Below, one piece after another: positions 8,074 through 17,693 of a stretch of DNA of 64,000 bases (its first letter is position 1; every line of letters starts with the position of its first letter). Source of the DNA: Hydrogenophaga sp. (GTDB lineage Bacteria; Pseudomonadota; Gammaproteobacteria; Burkholderiales; Burkholderiaceae_C); assembly GCA_030653975.1 (NCBI GenBank), contig JAURYH010000058.1:1-64000 (forward strand). The letters are read 5' to 3'. The position numbers were made by a program, and so were the translations under genes. The notes under the pieces are model-generated. The model was not told the origin of the DNA and searched no databases. It was given only the letters and a program-made list of their open reading frames with translations.

Positions 8074-9762
8074 CTACAGGTTGAAGCCGCCCAGGCTCTG
8101 GATGCGCTCCACGTGGGCCAGCAGCGAGCGCTTGGCCACCGGCCACAGGCGCTCGGGCACGTCGTCGTAGGCGATCTTCACCCAGTCGTCCATCGTGCCT
8201 TGGGGTTGGCTCTGCATGGCGCGCGCCACCTTGGCTTCGCGCGCCAGGCGGTGGGCTTTCAGGTGGGCGATGGCCGCGCGGGCGCCGCCATGCCCGGGCG
8301 CGCTCGGGTTGTCGGGTGTTTGCTTCAGGTCGCCCAGCACGTAGCCATGGGCCGGCAGGATGAAATCGACGCCATGTAGCTCGCAGAGTCGGTCCAGCTT
8401 GTCCAGCGATTCGAGGTAGGCGCCCATGTGGCCGTCGGGCGGGTCGATCACGGTGGTGCTGCCGTTGAGGATGTGGTCGCCGCTGAACAGCAGGCCGTCT
8501 TCTTCCAGCAGCAGGCAGAGGTGGTTGGCTGCGTGGCCGGGGGTGTGGACCACCTGCAGCGTGTGGGTGGCGCCATCCTGACCTTGCAAGACGAGGCGTT
8601 CGCCGTCGGCCAGCGCGCGCTCGGGCGTGAAGCGGCTGTTCTCGCGCGATGTGGGTGCGCTGGGCAGACCGAGGATGGGGGGCTTCTCGGCACACAGGGC
8701 TTGCAGCCGCGCGGCGCCCGGTGAATGGTCGGGGTGTGAATGGGTGCAGACGATGGCTCGGATGTCACCGCCCGCGGCGCGCCACAGGCGATCGATGTGT
8801 TCTGGAATGTCCGGTCCCGGGTCGATGGCGATGTGACCGCCCACCGGGTCGCCCACCAGGTAGCTGTTGGTGCCCGGGCCGGTCATGAAGCCGGGGTTGG
8901 GCGCCGTGAGCCGTTGCACATTTTTCAGCAGCGGCACCGGGCGCTGTGTCTGCCACGCGAGTTCATGAACAATCTGGCCGTCCGGACTGACGAGCGCGAG
9001 TTCGCCAAACGGTGGCTCGTGCTCCATGTGGCGCGACTCGTGGCCGTTCATCAGCCCGGCACGCGGGCAACTGGTGAACAGCGGTTCGTCGTTCACCGCA
9101 CAGGCATTCAGCACCGCCTGCACGCTGGGGTAGGCCTGCAGCCGTTCCAGCGTGCGGATGGTCGGGAAGATGATGAAGAAGTCGCCCGCGTCATGGCGCG
9201 CCAGCGCGTCGGCCGGACGCACCCACACGGGTTCGAACTGCTCGGCCTCGTCGGCCACGGGTTGCTGTCCGGCGGGCATGCGCGCGACGAGAAAGGGCAC
9301 GTCGAAGCGGCGCGGCAGGTCGCGGTCGGTGATCCAGTGGGCGAGCACGAACACTTCGTCGCCCGACAGCGTGAGGCACTGTGCCGTGCACTGGGCGGCA
9401 AACGGTGTCTGGCGGTCCAGCGCAGCAATCTCGTCGGTTCCGAGGTGAGAGCCGTCGGTCCGCCGGGCCAGCAGCACGCCCAGTTCCTCGAAGCTCTCGC
9501 GGATGGCGGCGATGGCCTGCGTCAGGTGCAAGTCGCTCTGCGTGGCGCGACGGGTGGACTGGTTGTGCGCCAACGAGTCGGCGGCGTCGATGCCGCCGCC
9601 CGGGAACACGTAGGCGCCGGGCGCGAACGAGGCCGTCATCGAGCGGCGCGTCATGAGCACTTCGACGCCGTCGGCGCCGTCGCGCAGCAGCAGCACGGTG
9701 GCGGCAGGGCGCACGGCGGCGGGCGTGCGGGCGGGGTGAAGCAGTTGGGTGGGGCGGACCAT
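8074..9762 (-). CDS. NUDIX hydrolase fused to metallo-beta-lactamase-fold hydrolase
   Basis: The protein is a 562-residue two-domain enzyme. Residues about 15-230 are a NUDIX domain: the Nudix box runs from GGGIDAAD (53-60) to AIRESFEELGVLL, keeping the REx2EE core with an insertion between its two halves. Residues about 255-560 are an MBL fold with the zinc motif THSHPDHSPGA, an upstream IDPGPD, the later SGDHI aspartate/histidine and a C-terminal LPAHG. The MBL part resembles the LACTB2/CPSF-like group. Domain fusion of a nucleoside-diphosphate hydrolase and a metal hydrolase suggests two steps on a shared (perhaps CoA- or nucleotide-linked) substrate; this is inference. Confidence 0.88.
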   Translation of the reverse strand: MVRPTQLLHPARTPAAVRPAATVLLLRDGADGVEVLMTRRSMTASFAPGAYVFPGGGIDAADSLAHNQSTRRATQSDLHLTQAIAAIRESFEELGVLLARRTDGSHLGTDEIAALDRQTPFAAQCTAQCLTLSGDEVFVLAHWITDRDLPRRFDVPFLVARMPAGQQPVADEAEQFEPVWVRPADALARHDAGDFFIIFPTIRTLERLQAYPSVQAVLNACAVNDEPLFTSCPRAGLMNGHESRHMEHEPPFGELALVSPDGQIVHELAWQTQRPVPLLKNVQRLTAPNPGFMTGPGTNSYLVGDPVGGHIAIDPGPDIPEHIDRLWRAAGGDIRAIVCTHSHPDHSPGAARLQALCAEKPPILGLPSAPTSRENSRFTPERALADGERLVLQGQDGATHTLQVVHTPGHAANHLCLLLEEDGLLFSGDHILNGSTTVIDPPDGHMGAYLESLDKLDRLCELHGVDFILPAHGYVLGDLKQTPDNPSAPGHGGARAAIAHLKAHRLAREAKVARAMQSQPQGTMDDWVKIAYDDVPERLWPVAKRSLLAHVERIQSLGGFNL

Positions 9763-9815
9763 CCGGACATTGTGCCGTCAGCTGGTGTGGCCCGGCTGTC
9801 ACCTCCCGGGCAGGT

Positions 9816-10562
9816 TCAGGCCGCCTGGGTTGGCGCAAGCGCGCACATCTCGGGCGACAGCCCCTGCCAGGCGATGTCAAAACCCGGGGTGCCGCGCGCG
9901 GGTGGCAGCGGCGGCGTGCGCAGCGCCCAGTGGGTGCCGGCGGTGACGCTGTCGATCACCGGCACCGGCACATCGCTCTGGATGGCCGCGGCCATGCCGG
10001 CCAGACCGGCGCCCCCGAGGATCACGGCCTGCACGCCCAACTGGTGGGCCGCATCGCGGCAGGCCTGGGCCAGCAGGCGGTGGGCGGCGGCCGGGTCGGC
10101 GGCGAGCTGGGCGCCCGTGGGCACCACGGTGTGGATGCCCGCGAGCTGCTGGGCCTGGCCGAGCGCTTGCGCGAGACGCTGCAGCATCGGCCCCCAGCGC
10201 TCACCGCCGGTGACGATGGCATAACGGCCGTGGCGCGCGGCTTCGATGAAGGCCGCCTCGGCCAGGCCGGTGACCGGTGCCGGGCTGGATTCGCGCAGCG
10301 CCATCAGGCCCGGGTCGCCGAAGCAGCCGATCAGCACCGCGTCGGGCCGGGGTTCGGGGCTGGCCAGCGCAGCGGCCCAGGTGTCGAGCGCGGCGTGGGC
10401 GGCCACGGCGTAGCTGGCTTCGTCGGCGATGTAAGGCGCGCCGAAGCGCGCGGTCACGGTGCGGACCTGTACATGCAGACCGGCGGCGGCCTGCACGTGG
10501 GTTTGCAGCAGCGCGCTCACGCGCGCCGAGGTGTTGGGGTTGATGACCAGCAAGCGTTTCAT
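9816..10562 (-). CDS. Asp/Glu/hydantoin racemase-family protein
   Basis: The protein has 248 residues and starts MKRLLVINPNTS, the signature N-terminus of the HyuE/allantoin racemase family. These cytoplasmic enzymes use two cysteines to move a proton at a carbon centre. The first is present (Cys80 in LIGCFGDPG). At the second site the sequence is ILGGAGLAGM, with Gly184 where a cysteine is usual, so racemase activity is doubtful. The start at 10562 was chosen because it begins the family domain. It is the last gene of a run that also includes the GntR regulator and a polyamine-type importer, with repeat DNA lying between it and the GntR gene. Confidence 0.82.
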   Translation of the reverse strand: MKRLLVINPNTSARVSALLQTHVQAAAGLHVQVRTVTARFGAPYIADEASYAVAAHAALDTWAAALASPEPRPDAVLIGCFGDPGLMALRESSPAPVTGLAEAAFIEAARHGRYAIVTGGERWGPMLQRLAQALGQAQQLAGIHTVVPTGAQLAADPAAAHRLLAQACRDAAHQLGVQAVILGGAGLAGMAAAIQSDVPVPVIDSVTAGTHWALRTPPLPPARGTPGFDIAWQGLSPEMCALAPTQAA

Positions 10563-10590
10563 GGCGAAGACGCTCCGTCCGGGGCACACC

Positions 10591-10662
10591 GCGGAACTGG
10601 CTTGGCCAGGCCGCAGGTGGGGTCTCCCCTCCGGGGGGAAGACGCGAAGCGGCGCAGGGGGG
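10591..10662. repeat. Dispersed GC-rich palindromic repeat, copy 1
   Basis: The copy fills the 103-base gap between the GntR and racemase genes. It holds the GGAACTGGCTTGGCCAGGCC module (variant of the GGAACCGGCTTTGCCGGGCC module elsewhere) and a CCCCTCCGGGG hairpin followed by GCGAAGCGGCGC. Confidence 0.7.
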
Positions 10663-10665
10663 CTT

Positions 10666-11463
10666 TCATATTCCTGCGAAGAGCTGCATCAGGTCCGGCG
10701 CGCCGTCGCGCGTGGGCGCGAAGCTCAGCTGCGACTCCAGCCGCTCCAGGTGCTCGCGCATCAGGCGTGCCGCTTCGCGTGCATCGCGCAGCTTGATGGC
10801 CGAGAGCAGGGCGCGGTGTTCCTGGCAGCCGCAGGCCGTGGCGTCTTCGCGCGCCTGGCTGTGCGGCGCGCTGTAGGTCATGAGGATGAGCGAGGTGCGC
10901 GAGACCAGTTCGCGCAGGATGCGGCCCAGCGTGCCGTGGCCGGCGTGGTCGGCGATGTGCAGGTGGAAGTCGCCCGAGAGCCGGATCGCGCGCCGCATGT
11001 CGCCCGCGGCGCGCGCCGCCTCTTCGTCGCGGATGCAGCGGGTGAGGGTCTGGATGTCGGCCGTGGTGGCCGAGGCGATGAAGCGCTCCACCAGCGTGGG
11101 CTCGATCAAACGCCGCACCTCGAACACCTCGCGCGCTTCCTGTTCACTGGGCTGGGCGATGGACGCGCCGCGGTTGGGCGTGAGCGTCACCACCTGTTCG
11201 TTGGCCAGCCGCACCAGCACCGGCCGGATGCGCGTGCGCGAGACACCGAAGGCCTCGGCCAGCCGGTCCTCCACCAGCTTGGTGCCGGGCGGCAGCCGGT
11301 GGTCGAGGATGGCCGAGACCATGCGCTCGTAGATGTCGTTGTCCGACAGCGGCGCCGGCACCTCGTCGGCGGTCTTGCGGACGCGGGTGGCGCTCACTGG
11401 AGTACCTTCGCCCTGCGGGCTGCGGTGCGAGCTGGCTTGGGAGCGGCCCGGCGCGGCGCTCAT
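10666..11463 (-). CDS. GntR-family transcriptional regulator (FadR/FCD subfamily)
   Basis: The protein has 265 residues. After a variable N-terminus (about 1-40) comes a winged helix-turn-helix, about 45-110: IYERMVSAILDHRLPPGTKLVEDRLAEAFGVSRTRIRPVLVRL. The FCD ligand-binding domain (about 120-245) has the usual EVFEVRRLIEP start, the DFHLHIADHAGH block and the C-terminal EHRALLSAIKLRDAREAARLMREHLE with potential metal-binding histidines. Its ATG overlaps the permease stop by four bases, so it is translated with the importer. It probably controls the same operon through the palindromic sites at 15823-15885. Confidence 0.9.
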   Translation of the reverse strand: MSAAPGRSQASSHRSPQGEGTPVSATRVRKTADEVPAPLSDNDIYERMVSAILDHRLPPGTKLVEDRLAEAFGVSRTRIRPVLVRLANEQVVTLTPNRGASIAQPSEQEAREVFEVRRLIEPTLVERFIASATTADIQTLTRCIRDEEAARAAGDMRRAIRLSGDFHLHIADHAGHGTLGRILRELVSRTSLILMTYSAPHSQAREDATACGCQEHRALLSAIKLRDAREAARLMREHLERLESQLSFAPTRDGAPDLMQLFAGI

Positions 11464-12350
11464 CCGGCATGCCCCTTCTGGCGCCGGCTCCATAGCGTGG
11501 CCACGCCCACCGTGACGCCAATCACCGCAAACGACACCACGGTGGTCACGGTGCCGAGCGCGTAGATGGCCGGCGTGGTGACGGTGGCCGTGAGGCCCTG
11601 CAGTTCCAGCGGCAGGGTGTTGACGTCGCCGATGGCCTGCGAGGTGCGGGCGATCTCGTCCCAACTGAGCGTGAAGCCGAACATGCCAATGCCCACCACC
11701 GAGGGGCCGATCAGCGGCAGCACCACGTGGCGGAAGGTCTGCCAGGGCGTGGCACCGAGGTCGCGCGCCGCTTCTTCGTAGGCCGGGTTGAAGCGGTTGA
11801 ACACCGCGAACATGATCAACAGACCGAAGGGCAGGGTCCAGGTGAGGTGCGCGCCCAGCGCCGAGGTGAACAGGCCCAGCGCCGTGCCGTACTCCTCCAG
11901 CGTGGTGGTCGCGCCCACGGCTTCGAGCAACCACTTGAGTCCACCGTCGAGCAGTCGGAACTGCAGGCCGATGCCCAGCGAGACGATGATGGACGGCATG
12001 ATCAGGCTGGCCACGGTCACGTAGAACAGCGCGTTGCCGCCGCTCAGCTTCTTGCGGAACGCCAGCCCCGCCAGCACCGAGAGCAGCACGGTGAGCAGCA
12101 TCACCACGCCGCCCAGCAGCAGCGAGCGCAGGAACGCCGAGCCGATGTCCACCGTGCCCAGCCCTTCGGCGAGCTGGCGGAACCAGTGCAGCGACAGACC
12201 CCGCAGCGGGAAGGTGAGGCCGCCTTCCAGCCCTTGGAACGAGAGCACGAAGATGACGAACATCGGGCCGTACATGAACAGCACGAAGAGGGCGAAGACA
12301 ACCGCCAGCGGCCAGAAACCCGGCGCGCGCGATTCGGTGGTGTGGGACAT
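11460..12350 (-). CDS. ABC transporter permease, PotC/PotI type
   Basis: The protein is an inner-membrane permease subunit, 296 residues, with about six transmembrane helices. The coupling helix that contacts the ATPase is the EEAARDLGATPWQTFRHVVLPL segment at about 205-226 (EAA motif). N-terminal text WPLAVVFALFVLFMYGPMFVIFVLSF is typical of PotC-like permeases. Its start lies 2 bases after the stop of the partner permease, and its stop overlaps the GntR start. Together with the genes upstream it should import a polyamine-like or other small cationic substrate; the substrate is inferred from family only. Confidence 0.9.
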   Translation of the reverse strand: MSHTTESRAPGFWPLAVVFALFVLFMYGPMFVIFVLSFQGLEGGLTFPLRGLSLHWFRQLAEGLGTVDIGSAFLRSLLLGGVVMLLTVLLSVLAGLAFRKKLSGGNALFYVTVASLIMPSIIVSLGIGLQFRLLDGGLKWLLEAVGATTTLEEYGTALGLFTSALGAHLTWTLPFGLLIMFAVFNRFNPAYEEAARDLGATPWQTFRHVVLPLIGPSVVGIGMFGFTLSWDEIARTSQAIGDVNTLPLELQGLTATVTTPAIYALGTVTTVVSFAVIGVTVGVATLWSRRQKGHAG

Positions 12351-12352
12351 GG

Positions 12353-13276
12353 TCACAGTTCCTTCCGGATGTCCACGAGCCGTGTCAGGCCCCAGATGAT
12401 CATGAGAACGACGGCCAGCAGGATCACCGCGTTGGCCGCCGCCAGCGGGAACTGCAGGTAGCTGGTCTGCACCTGGATGATCTTGCCGACCGAGGCGATC
12501 TGCTGGCCACCCATGACGCCGATGGTCACGAAGTCGCCCATGACGATGGTGATGACGAAGATCGAGCCGATGATGATGCCGGTCTTGCACAGCGGCACGA
12601 TCACGTTCCACAGCGTCTGCCAGCCGCTGGCACCCGCGTCGTTGGCGGCTTCGAGCAGACTGCGGTCGATGCGCATCATGCTGTTGAAGATGGGCACGAT
12701 CATGAACATGGTGTAGAGGTGCACGAAGGCGAGCACCACCGAAAAGTCGGAAAACAGCAGCCATTCGATGGGCGTCTCGATCAGGCCCAGGCCCTGTAGC
12801 GACTGGTTCACCAGACCGTTGCGCCCCAGCAGCGGCACCCAGGAGATCATGCGGATCACATTCGAGGTCCAGAACGGCACGGTGCACAGAATGAACAGCG
12901 CCGTCTGCATGCCCGACGAGCGAACATGAAACGCCAGGAAATACGCCACCGCAAAACCCAGCACCAGGGTGATGCCCCAGACCAGCAGGCTGAACTTCAG
13001 CGTGGACAGATACGTGGAGAGCGAGACGCAGAAGTCACCGTGTTCGGTGAGCGTGGAACAGCCTTCAAAAATGGCGAAATAGTTGCGCAGCGTGAACGCC
13101 GGCAGCAGCTCGTACTCGTTGAAATCCCAGAAACTGACCATCACGATCAGCCCCAGCGGAATCAGGAAGAACAGCACAAACACCAATGTGAACGGCGCCG
13201 CCTGCCACCAGGCGTGCAGCGTGCGGTTCGGGCTGTCGGCGACAGGACCGGCGGTGGCTGTGGATGTGCTGCTCAT
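12353..13276 (-). CDS. ABC transporter permease, PotB/PotH type
   Basis: The protein is 307 residues with about six transmembrane helices. The first is FTLVFVLFFLIPLGLIVMVSFWDF, followed by a long periplasmic loop, as usual for the first permease of polyamine importers. The coupling EAA segment is LLEAANDAGASGWQTLWNVIVPLCKTG at about 215-240. It pairs with the following permease to form the channel. A palindromic repeat occupies the 148-base gap to the upstream binding-protein gene, so this gap may process or stabilise the polycistronic mRNA. Confidence 0.9.
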   Translation of the reverse strand: MSSTSTATAGPVADSPNRTLHAWWQAAPFTLVFVLFFLIPLGLIVMVSFWDFNEYELLPAFTLRNYFAIFEGCSTLTEHGDFCVSLSTYLSTLKFSLLVWGITLVLGFAVAYFLAFHVRSSGMQTALFILCTVPFWTSNVIRMISWVPLLGRNGLVNQSLQGLGLIETPIEWLLFSDFSVVLAFVHLYTMFMIVPIFNSMMRIDRSLLEAANDAGASGWQTLWNVIVPLCKTGIIIGSIFVITIVMGDFVTIGVMGGQQIASVGKIIQVQTSYLQFPLAAANAVILLAVVLMIIWGLTRLVDIRKEL

Positions 13277-13340
13277 GGAAAGACCCGTCAGAGGAAAGAG
13301 CCGAAAACCTTTCCGGCGTGAAATGCCTTAACCCAGAACA

Positions 13341-13420
13341 CGGCGGAACCGGCTTTGCCGGGCCGCTCGTGTTGCCCCCCTCAGGGGGGGTGACGCGCCG
13401 CAGGCGCGGCGCGGGGGGAG
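13341..13420. repeat. Dispersed GC-rich palindromic repeat, copy 2
   Basis: The copy lies between the binding-protein gene and the first permease gene. Modules in order are GGAACCGGCTTTGCCGGGCC (13345-13364), CCCCCCTCAGGGGGG, then CGCGCCGCAGGCGCGGCGCG. It may form strong hairpins inside the polycistronic mRNA. Confidence 0.75.
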
Positions 13421-13424
13421 GCCG

Positions 13425-14714
13425 TCAGGCCGCGACGAATTCATTCCACTTCCTGACCATGTACTCGTTCTCGTCCATCACGGCGTTCCAGCAGGCGATG
13501 CCGCCCATGCGCGCTTCGTAGCTGCCGCCGTCGCGCACCGCGCCGGCCTTGGCCAGCACATCGCCGTTCGGGCTCTTGATGTCTTGGGCGGCGGGCTTGC
13601 CTTCCATCCAGTAGGCCCACTCGTAGGCTTCCATCTTGGCCTTGGCGGTGTCGAGCACGGCGCTGTAATAGCCCTGGCGGTTCAGGTAGGCACCGGCCCA
13701 GCCGTCGAGAAACCAGTTGATGAACTCGTAGGCGCCGTCGAGCTTGCGGCCGCTGAGTGTGGCCGGCAGGCCGAAGCCGGCGGCCCAGGCTCGGTATCCC
13801 TCTTTCAGCGGCTGGAAGTTGCAGGCGATGCCCTTGGTGCGCACGGCGGTCACGGCCGGGCTCCACATCGACTGGATCACCACCTCGCCCGAGGCCATCA
13901 GGTTCACCGACTCGTTGAAGTCTTTCCACAGCGCGCGGAACTGGCCGGCCTTCTTGGCTTCGATCAGGGTCTTGATCGTGAGGTCGATCTCGGCCTTGGT
14001 CATGTTGCCCTTGTCGGGGTACTTGTAGAGGCCCATGGCTTCGACCACCATGGCGGCGTCCATGATGCCGATGGAGGGGATGTTCAGGATCGCGGTCTTG
14101 CCCTTGAACTCGGGGTTCAGCAGCTCGGCCCAGGAGTTGATGGGGCGTTTGATCAGGTCGGGGCGGATGCCCAGCGTGTCGGCGTTGTAGACCGTGGGGA
14201 TCAGGCTCATGAACTGGGTCGGGCTCTTGGCGAAGACCTTGCTCTTTTCGCCTTCGAGGAAGATCACCTTCTTGGGCGCGGTGCCCTGGTCACCCACGGC
14301 CTTGCCGGCCACGCTGCCGGTGGTGAACAGCGGCGTGATCTTGTCGGCGTTCTTGATCTTCCTGACGTCGATGCCCTTGAGGTTGCCGGTGGGCACGATC
14401 TTCTTGAGCGAGAAGTACTCGGTGTCGATCAGGTCGAAGCTGTTGGGCGCGGTGACGGCGCGCTTGGTCACGTCGTCGGTGGTCACGGCCACGTACTGGA
14501 TCTTGATGCCGGTGTCCTTCTCGAATTTCTCGGCAATCGTCTTGTCCTGGTTCACCGCGGTGCCCAGGTAGCGCAGGGTGATCTTCTCCTGCGCGATGGC
14601 CGGCGACAGGCCGCTGGCCAGGATGCCGGCCATGCCGGCGGTGCCCTGCAGCAGGCTGCGGCGCGAGAGGCCGGTGGCGGGCGTGGCGGAAATGGGGTCG
14701 ATCGGATCGGACAT
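13425..14714 (-). CDS. ABC transporter periplasmic solute-binding protein (polyamine type, Tat signal)
   Basis: The protein has 429 residues. The N-terminus carries a twin-arginine motif SRRSLLQG at about 17-24, then a hydrophobic stretch ending AIA, so export through the Tat route in a folded state is likely. The mature part has the two-lobed fold of PotD/PotF-like proteins: an early ITLRYLGTAVNQDKTIAEKFEKDTGIK, the NSWAELLNPEFKGKTAI hinge region and a late DGAYEFINWFLDGWAG. A strong AGGAG precedes the ATG. It delivers the substrate to the two permeases downstream. The ligand cannot be read from sequence. Confidence 0.9.
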   Translation of the reverse strand: MSDPIDPISATPATGLSRRSLLQGTAGMAGILASGLSPAIAQEKITLRYLGTAVNQDKTIAEKFEKDTGIKIQYVAVTTDDVTKRAVTAPNSFDLIDTEYFSLKKIVPTGNLKGIDVRKIKNADKITPLFTTGSVAGKAVGDQGTAPKKVIFLEGEKSKVFAKSPTQFMSLIPTVYNADTLGIRPDLIKRPINSWAELLNPEFKGKTAILNIPSIGIMDAAMVVEAMGLYKYPDKGNMTKAEIDLTIKTLIEAKKAGQFRALWKDFNESVNLMASGEVVIQSMWSPAVTAVRTKGIACNFQPLKEGYRAWAAGFGLPATLSGRKLDGAYEFINWFLDGWAGAYLNRQGYYSAVLDTAKAKMEAYEWAYWMEGKPAAQDIKSPNGDVLAKAGAVRDGGSYEARMGGIACWNAVMDENEYMVRKWNEFVAA

Positions 14715-14783
14715 GGTGAAGCTCCTGTGGCTGGGGTTGGAACGGGGAAGGGATGTGTGAACGTAGGGATGGGAGAGTGGCCG

Positions 14784-15794
<1,011 letters not shown>

Positions 15795-15822
15795 GACCGG
15801 CGGTAGTGCATCAACCGTGCCA

Positions 15823-15885
15823 GCTGTTTTGTACGCAATGTGCACCGGATTGCATACAAAACAGCACAGATTTTGTGCGCAAAAA
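15823..15885. promoter_or_regulatory. Operator cluster of the ABC importer operon (probable GntR sites)
   Basis: A 17-base inverted repeat, GCTGTTTTGTACGCAAT (15823-15839) and ATTGCATACAAAACAGC (15849-15865), matches with one mismatch across a 9-base spacer. A third related copy, TTTTGTGCGCAAAA, is at 15871-15884. The shared unit TTTTGTryGCAA resembles the TTGTATACAA-like sites bound by GntR-family regulators. The cluster lies between the divergent ABC operon (start 15794) and dapF (start 15999), so it may affect both. Confidence 0.75.
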
Positions 15886-15998
15886 GGGCTGCGCGCGGGA
15901 CGAGAGGCCACCGCGGTGCGGGCGCACCGGAGTGAGGCGCACCACGCTGCGGCGACGCCACCCACCGGTGCGCACCGCTCTGGACGGATAATCCGCCC

Positions 15999-16874
15999 AT
16001 GCACATCCGGTTCACCAAAATGCAGGGCGCGGGCAACGATTTTGTCGTGCTCGACGAGACGCGCGGGCGCCTGGGGCTCAGCCACGCGCAATACCGCTGG
16101 CTGGCCGACCGGCATTTCGGCGTTGGCGCCGACCAGATCCTGAGCGTGCGGCCCTCGCCGGGCCCGGGGCTGGACTTCGAGTACGTGATCCACAACGCCG
16201 ACGGTGGCGAGGTGGAGCATTGCGGCAACGGCGCGCGATGCTTCGTGCGCTATGTGCGCGACAAGGGTCTGACCACCGCCAACCCGGTGCGCGTGAAAGT
16301 GAAGCAGGGCGAGATCAGCCTGGCGCTGAATGACGACGGCCGCGTCACGGTGGACATGGGCGCGCCCGTGTTTGCGCTGGACCGGGTGCCGTTCGATGCG
16401 AGGGGGCTGGTGTCGACCCCGATGGGCGGCTTCGAGCGCTGGCCGCTGGCGTTGCACGACGGTGGTGAGGCGCTGGTGTCGGTGCTGTCCATGGGCAACC
16501 CGCACGCGGTGCAGCTGGTGGACAACGTCGACACCGCGCCGGTGCTGAGCCAGGGGCCTCAAGTTGAATTGCACGCGCGCTTCCCGGCCCGCGTCAACGC
16601 CGGTTTCCTGCAGATCGTCAACCGTGGTCAGGTGCGCCTGCGCGTCTACGAGCGCGGCGCTGGCGAGACGCTGGCCTGCGGCACCGGCGCCTGCGCCGCT
16701 GTCGTGGCCGGCATCCGCCTGGGGCTGCTGGATTCGAAAGTCGACGTGCAGACACAAGGCGGCGTGCTCACCATCGAGTGGCAGGACACCCCGGCGCACG
16801 ACGCCCCGGTGTTCATGACCGGCCCGGCCACCACCGTTTTCGAGGGCGATATCAATGTGCCCGATCTGGCCTGA
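15999..16874 (+). CDS. dapF: Diaminopimelate epimerase
   Basis: DapF converts LL- to meso-diaminopimelate for lysine and for peptidoglycan, the substrate later used by MurE in this window. The protein is 291 residues. It starts [20 protein letters not shown]. The two catalytic cysteines lie in HCGNGARCF (about residue 73) and ACGTGACA (about 227). Both half-domains are intact. It is followed after 21 bases by the DUF484 gene, then xerC, a gene order shared with gammaproteobacteria. Confidence 0.97.
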   Translation: MHIRFTKMQGAGNDFVVLDETRGRLGLSHAQYRWLADRHFGVGADQILSVRPSPGPGLDFEYVIHNADGGEVEHCGNGARCFVRYVRDKGLTTANPVRVKVKQGEISLALNDDGRVTVDMGAPVFALDRVPFDARGLVSTPMGGFERWPLALHDGGEALVSVLSMGNPHAVQLVDNVDTAPVLSQGPQVELHARFPARVNAGFLQIVNRGQVRLRVYERGAGETLACGTGACAAVVAGIRLGLLDSKVDVQTQGGVLTIEWQDTPAHDAPVFMTGPATTVFEGDINVPDLA

Positions 16875-16895
16875 ACCTCACCGAACCGAACCACC

Positions 16896-17597
16896 ATGAC
16901 CCACCAGAGCATTCCCCCGATCACCGAAGACGACATCGCCAACTACCTGGCCAACACTCCCGACTTCTTCGAGCGTCACGCAGATGTGCTGGGGACCGTG
17001 CAGCTCACCAGTCCGCACGGCAAGCGTGCCGTCAGCCTCCAGGAACGGCAGGCCGAGATGCTGCGCGAAAAGATCAAGGGGCTTGAACTCAAGGCCGCTG
17101 AAATGATCCGCCACGGGCAGGACAACACGACCATCGCCGACAAGCTGCAGCGCTGGACGCGCGAGCTGCTGCTCACGCGCCTGGCCAAGGACCTGCCCGC
17201 CGTGGCGGCGCGTGGCATTGCCGACCAGTTCCTGGTGCCGCAGGTGGCCATCAAGGTCTGGGGCGTGTCGCCCGAATTCGCTGCCGAACCCTACGCCCAG
17301 GGCGCCAGCGAAGACGTGGTGGCGTTCGCCTCGTCGCTCACGCTCCCCTATTGCGGTGCCAACCCGGGGCTGGAGGCCGCGCAATGGCTGGCCGACCCGG
17401 CTGCAGCGGCCTCGCTGGCCCTGATTCCGCTGCGCGTCGGCATCGCGCCCCAGGCCTTCGGTCTGCTGGTACTGGCGTCGCCGGATGCCCAGCGTTTCGC
17501 GGCCGACATGGGCACCGATTTCCTGGTGCGCATCGGCGAACTCACCAGCGCAGCGCTCTCGCGCCTGCGACCGGTGATCCCGGCCGCCACGGTCTGA
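16896..17597 (+). CDS. DUF484 family protein
   Basis: The protein has 233 residues, is soluble and GAF-like, and its function is unknown. Family features are the N-terminal ITEDDIANYLANTPDFFERHADVL and SPHGKRAVSLQERQAEMLREKIKGLE, then a helical linker and a C-terminal GAF-type domain (about 85-225) with SLALIPLRVG and AFGLLVLASPDAQRF. It sits between dapF and xerC as in many proteobacteria, but no role has been fixed. The downstream gap to xerC contains a palindromic repeat. Confidence 0.88.
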   Translation: MTHQSIPPITEDDIANYLANTPDFFERHADVLGTVQLTSPHGKRAVSLQERQAEMLREKIKGLELKAAEMIRHGQDNTTIADKLQRWTRELLLTRLAKDLPAVAARGIADQFLVPQVAIKVWGVSPEFAAEPYAQGASEDVVAFASSLTLPYCGANPGLEAAQWLADPAAAASLALIPLRVGIAPQAFGLLVLASPDAQRFAADMGTDFLVRIGELTSAALSRLRPVIPAATV

Positions 17598-17613
17598 GGA
17601 CATGACCCCCACG

Positions 17614-17682
17614 CTGGGCACTTCGTGTCGTGCGCTGCCCCCCGAGGGGGCTGGCCTGCCTTGGGGCGGCCCGGCGGCAGTC
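17614..17682. repeat. Dispersed GC-rich palindromic repeat, copy 3
   Basis: The copy lies between the DUF484 gene and xerC. It has the GGGCACTTCGTGTCGTGCGC lead also seen near 19355, then the CCCCCCGAGGGGG hairpin, then CTTGGGGCGGCCCGGCGG. The xerC start is 12 bases after its end. Confidence 0.7.
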
Positions 17683-17693
17683 CGGTCGCACGC

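Noticed and set aside
17625-17693. Extended start of XerC
   Set aside because: The in-frame ATG at 17625 would translate the palindromic repeat; the start at 17694 gives the normal family N-terminus.
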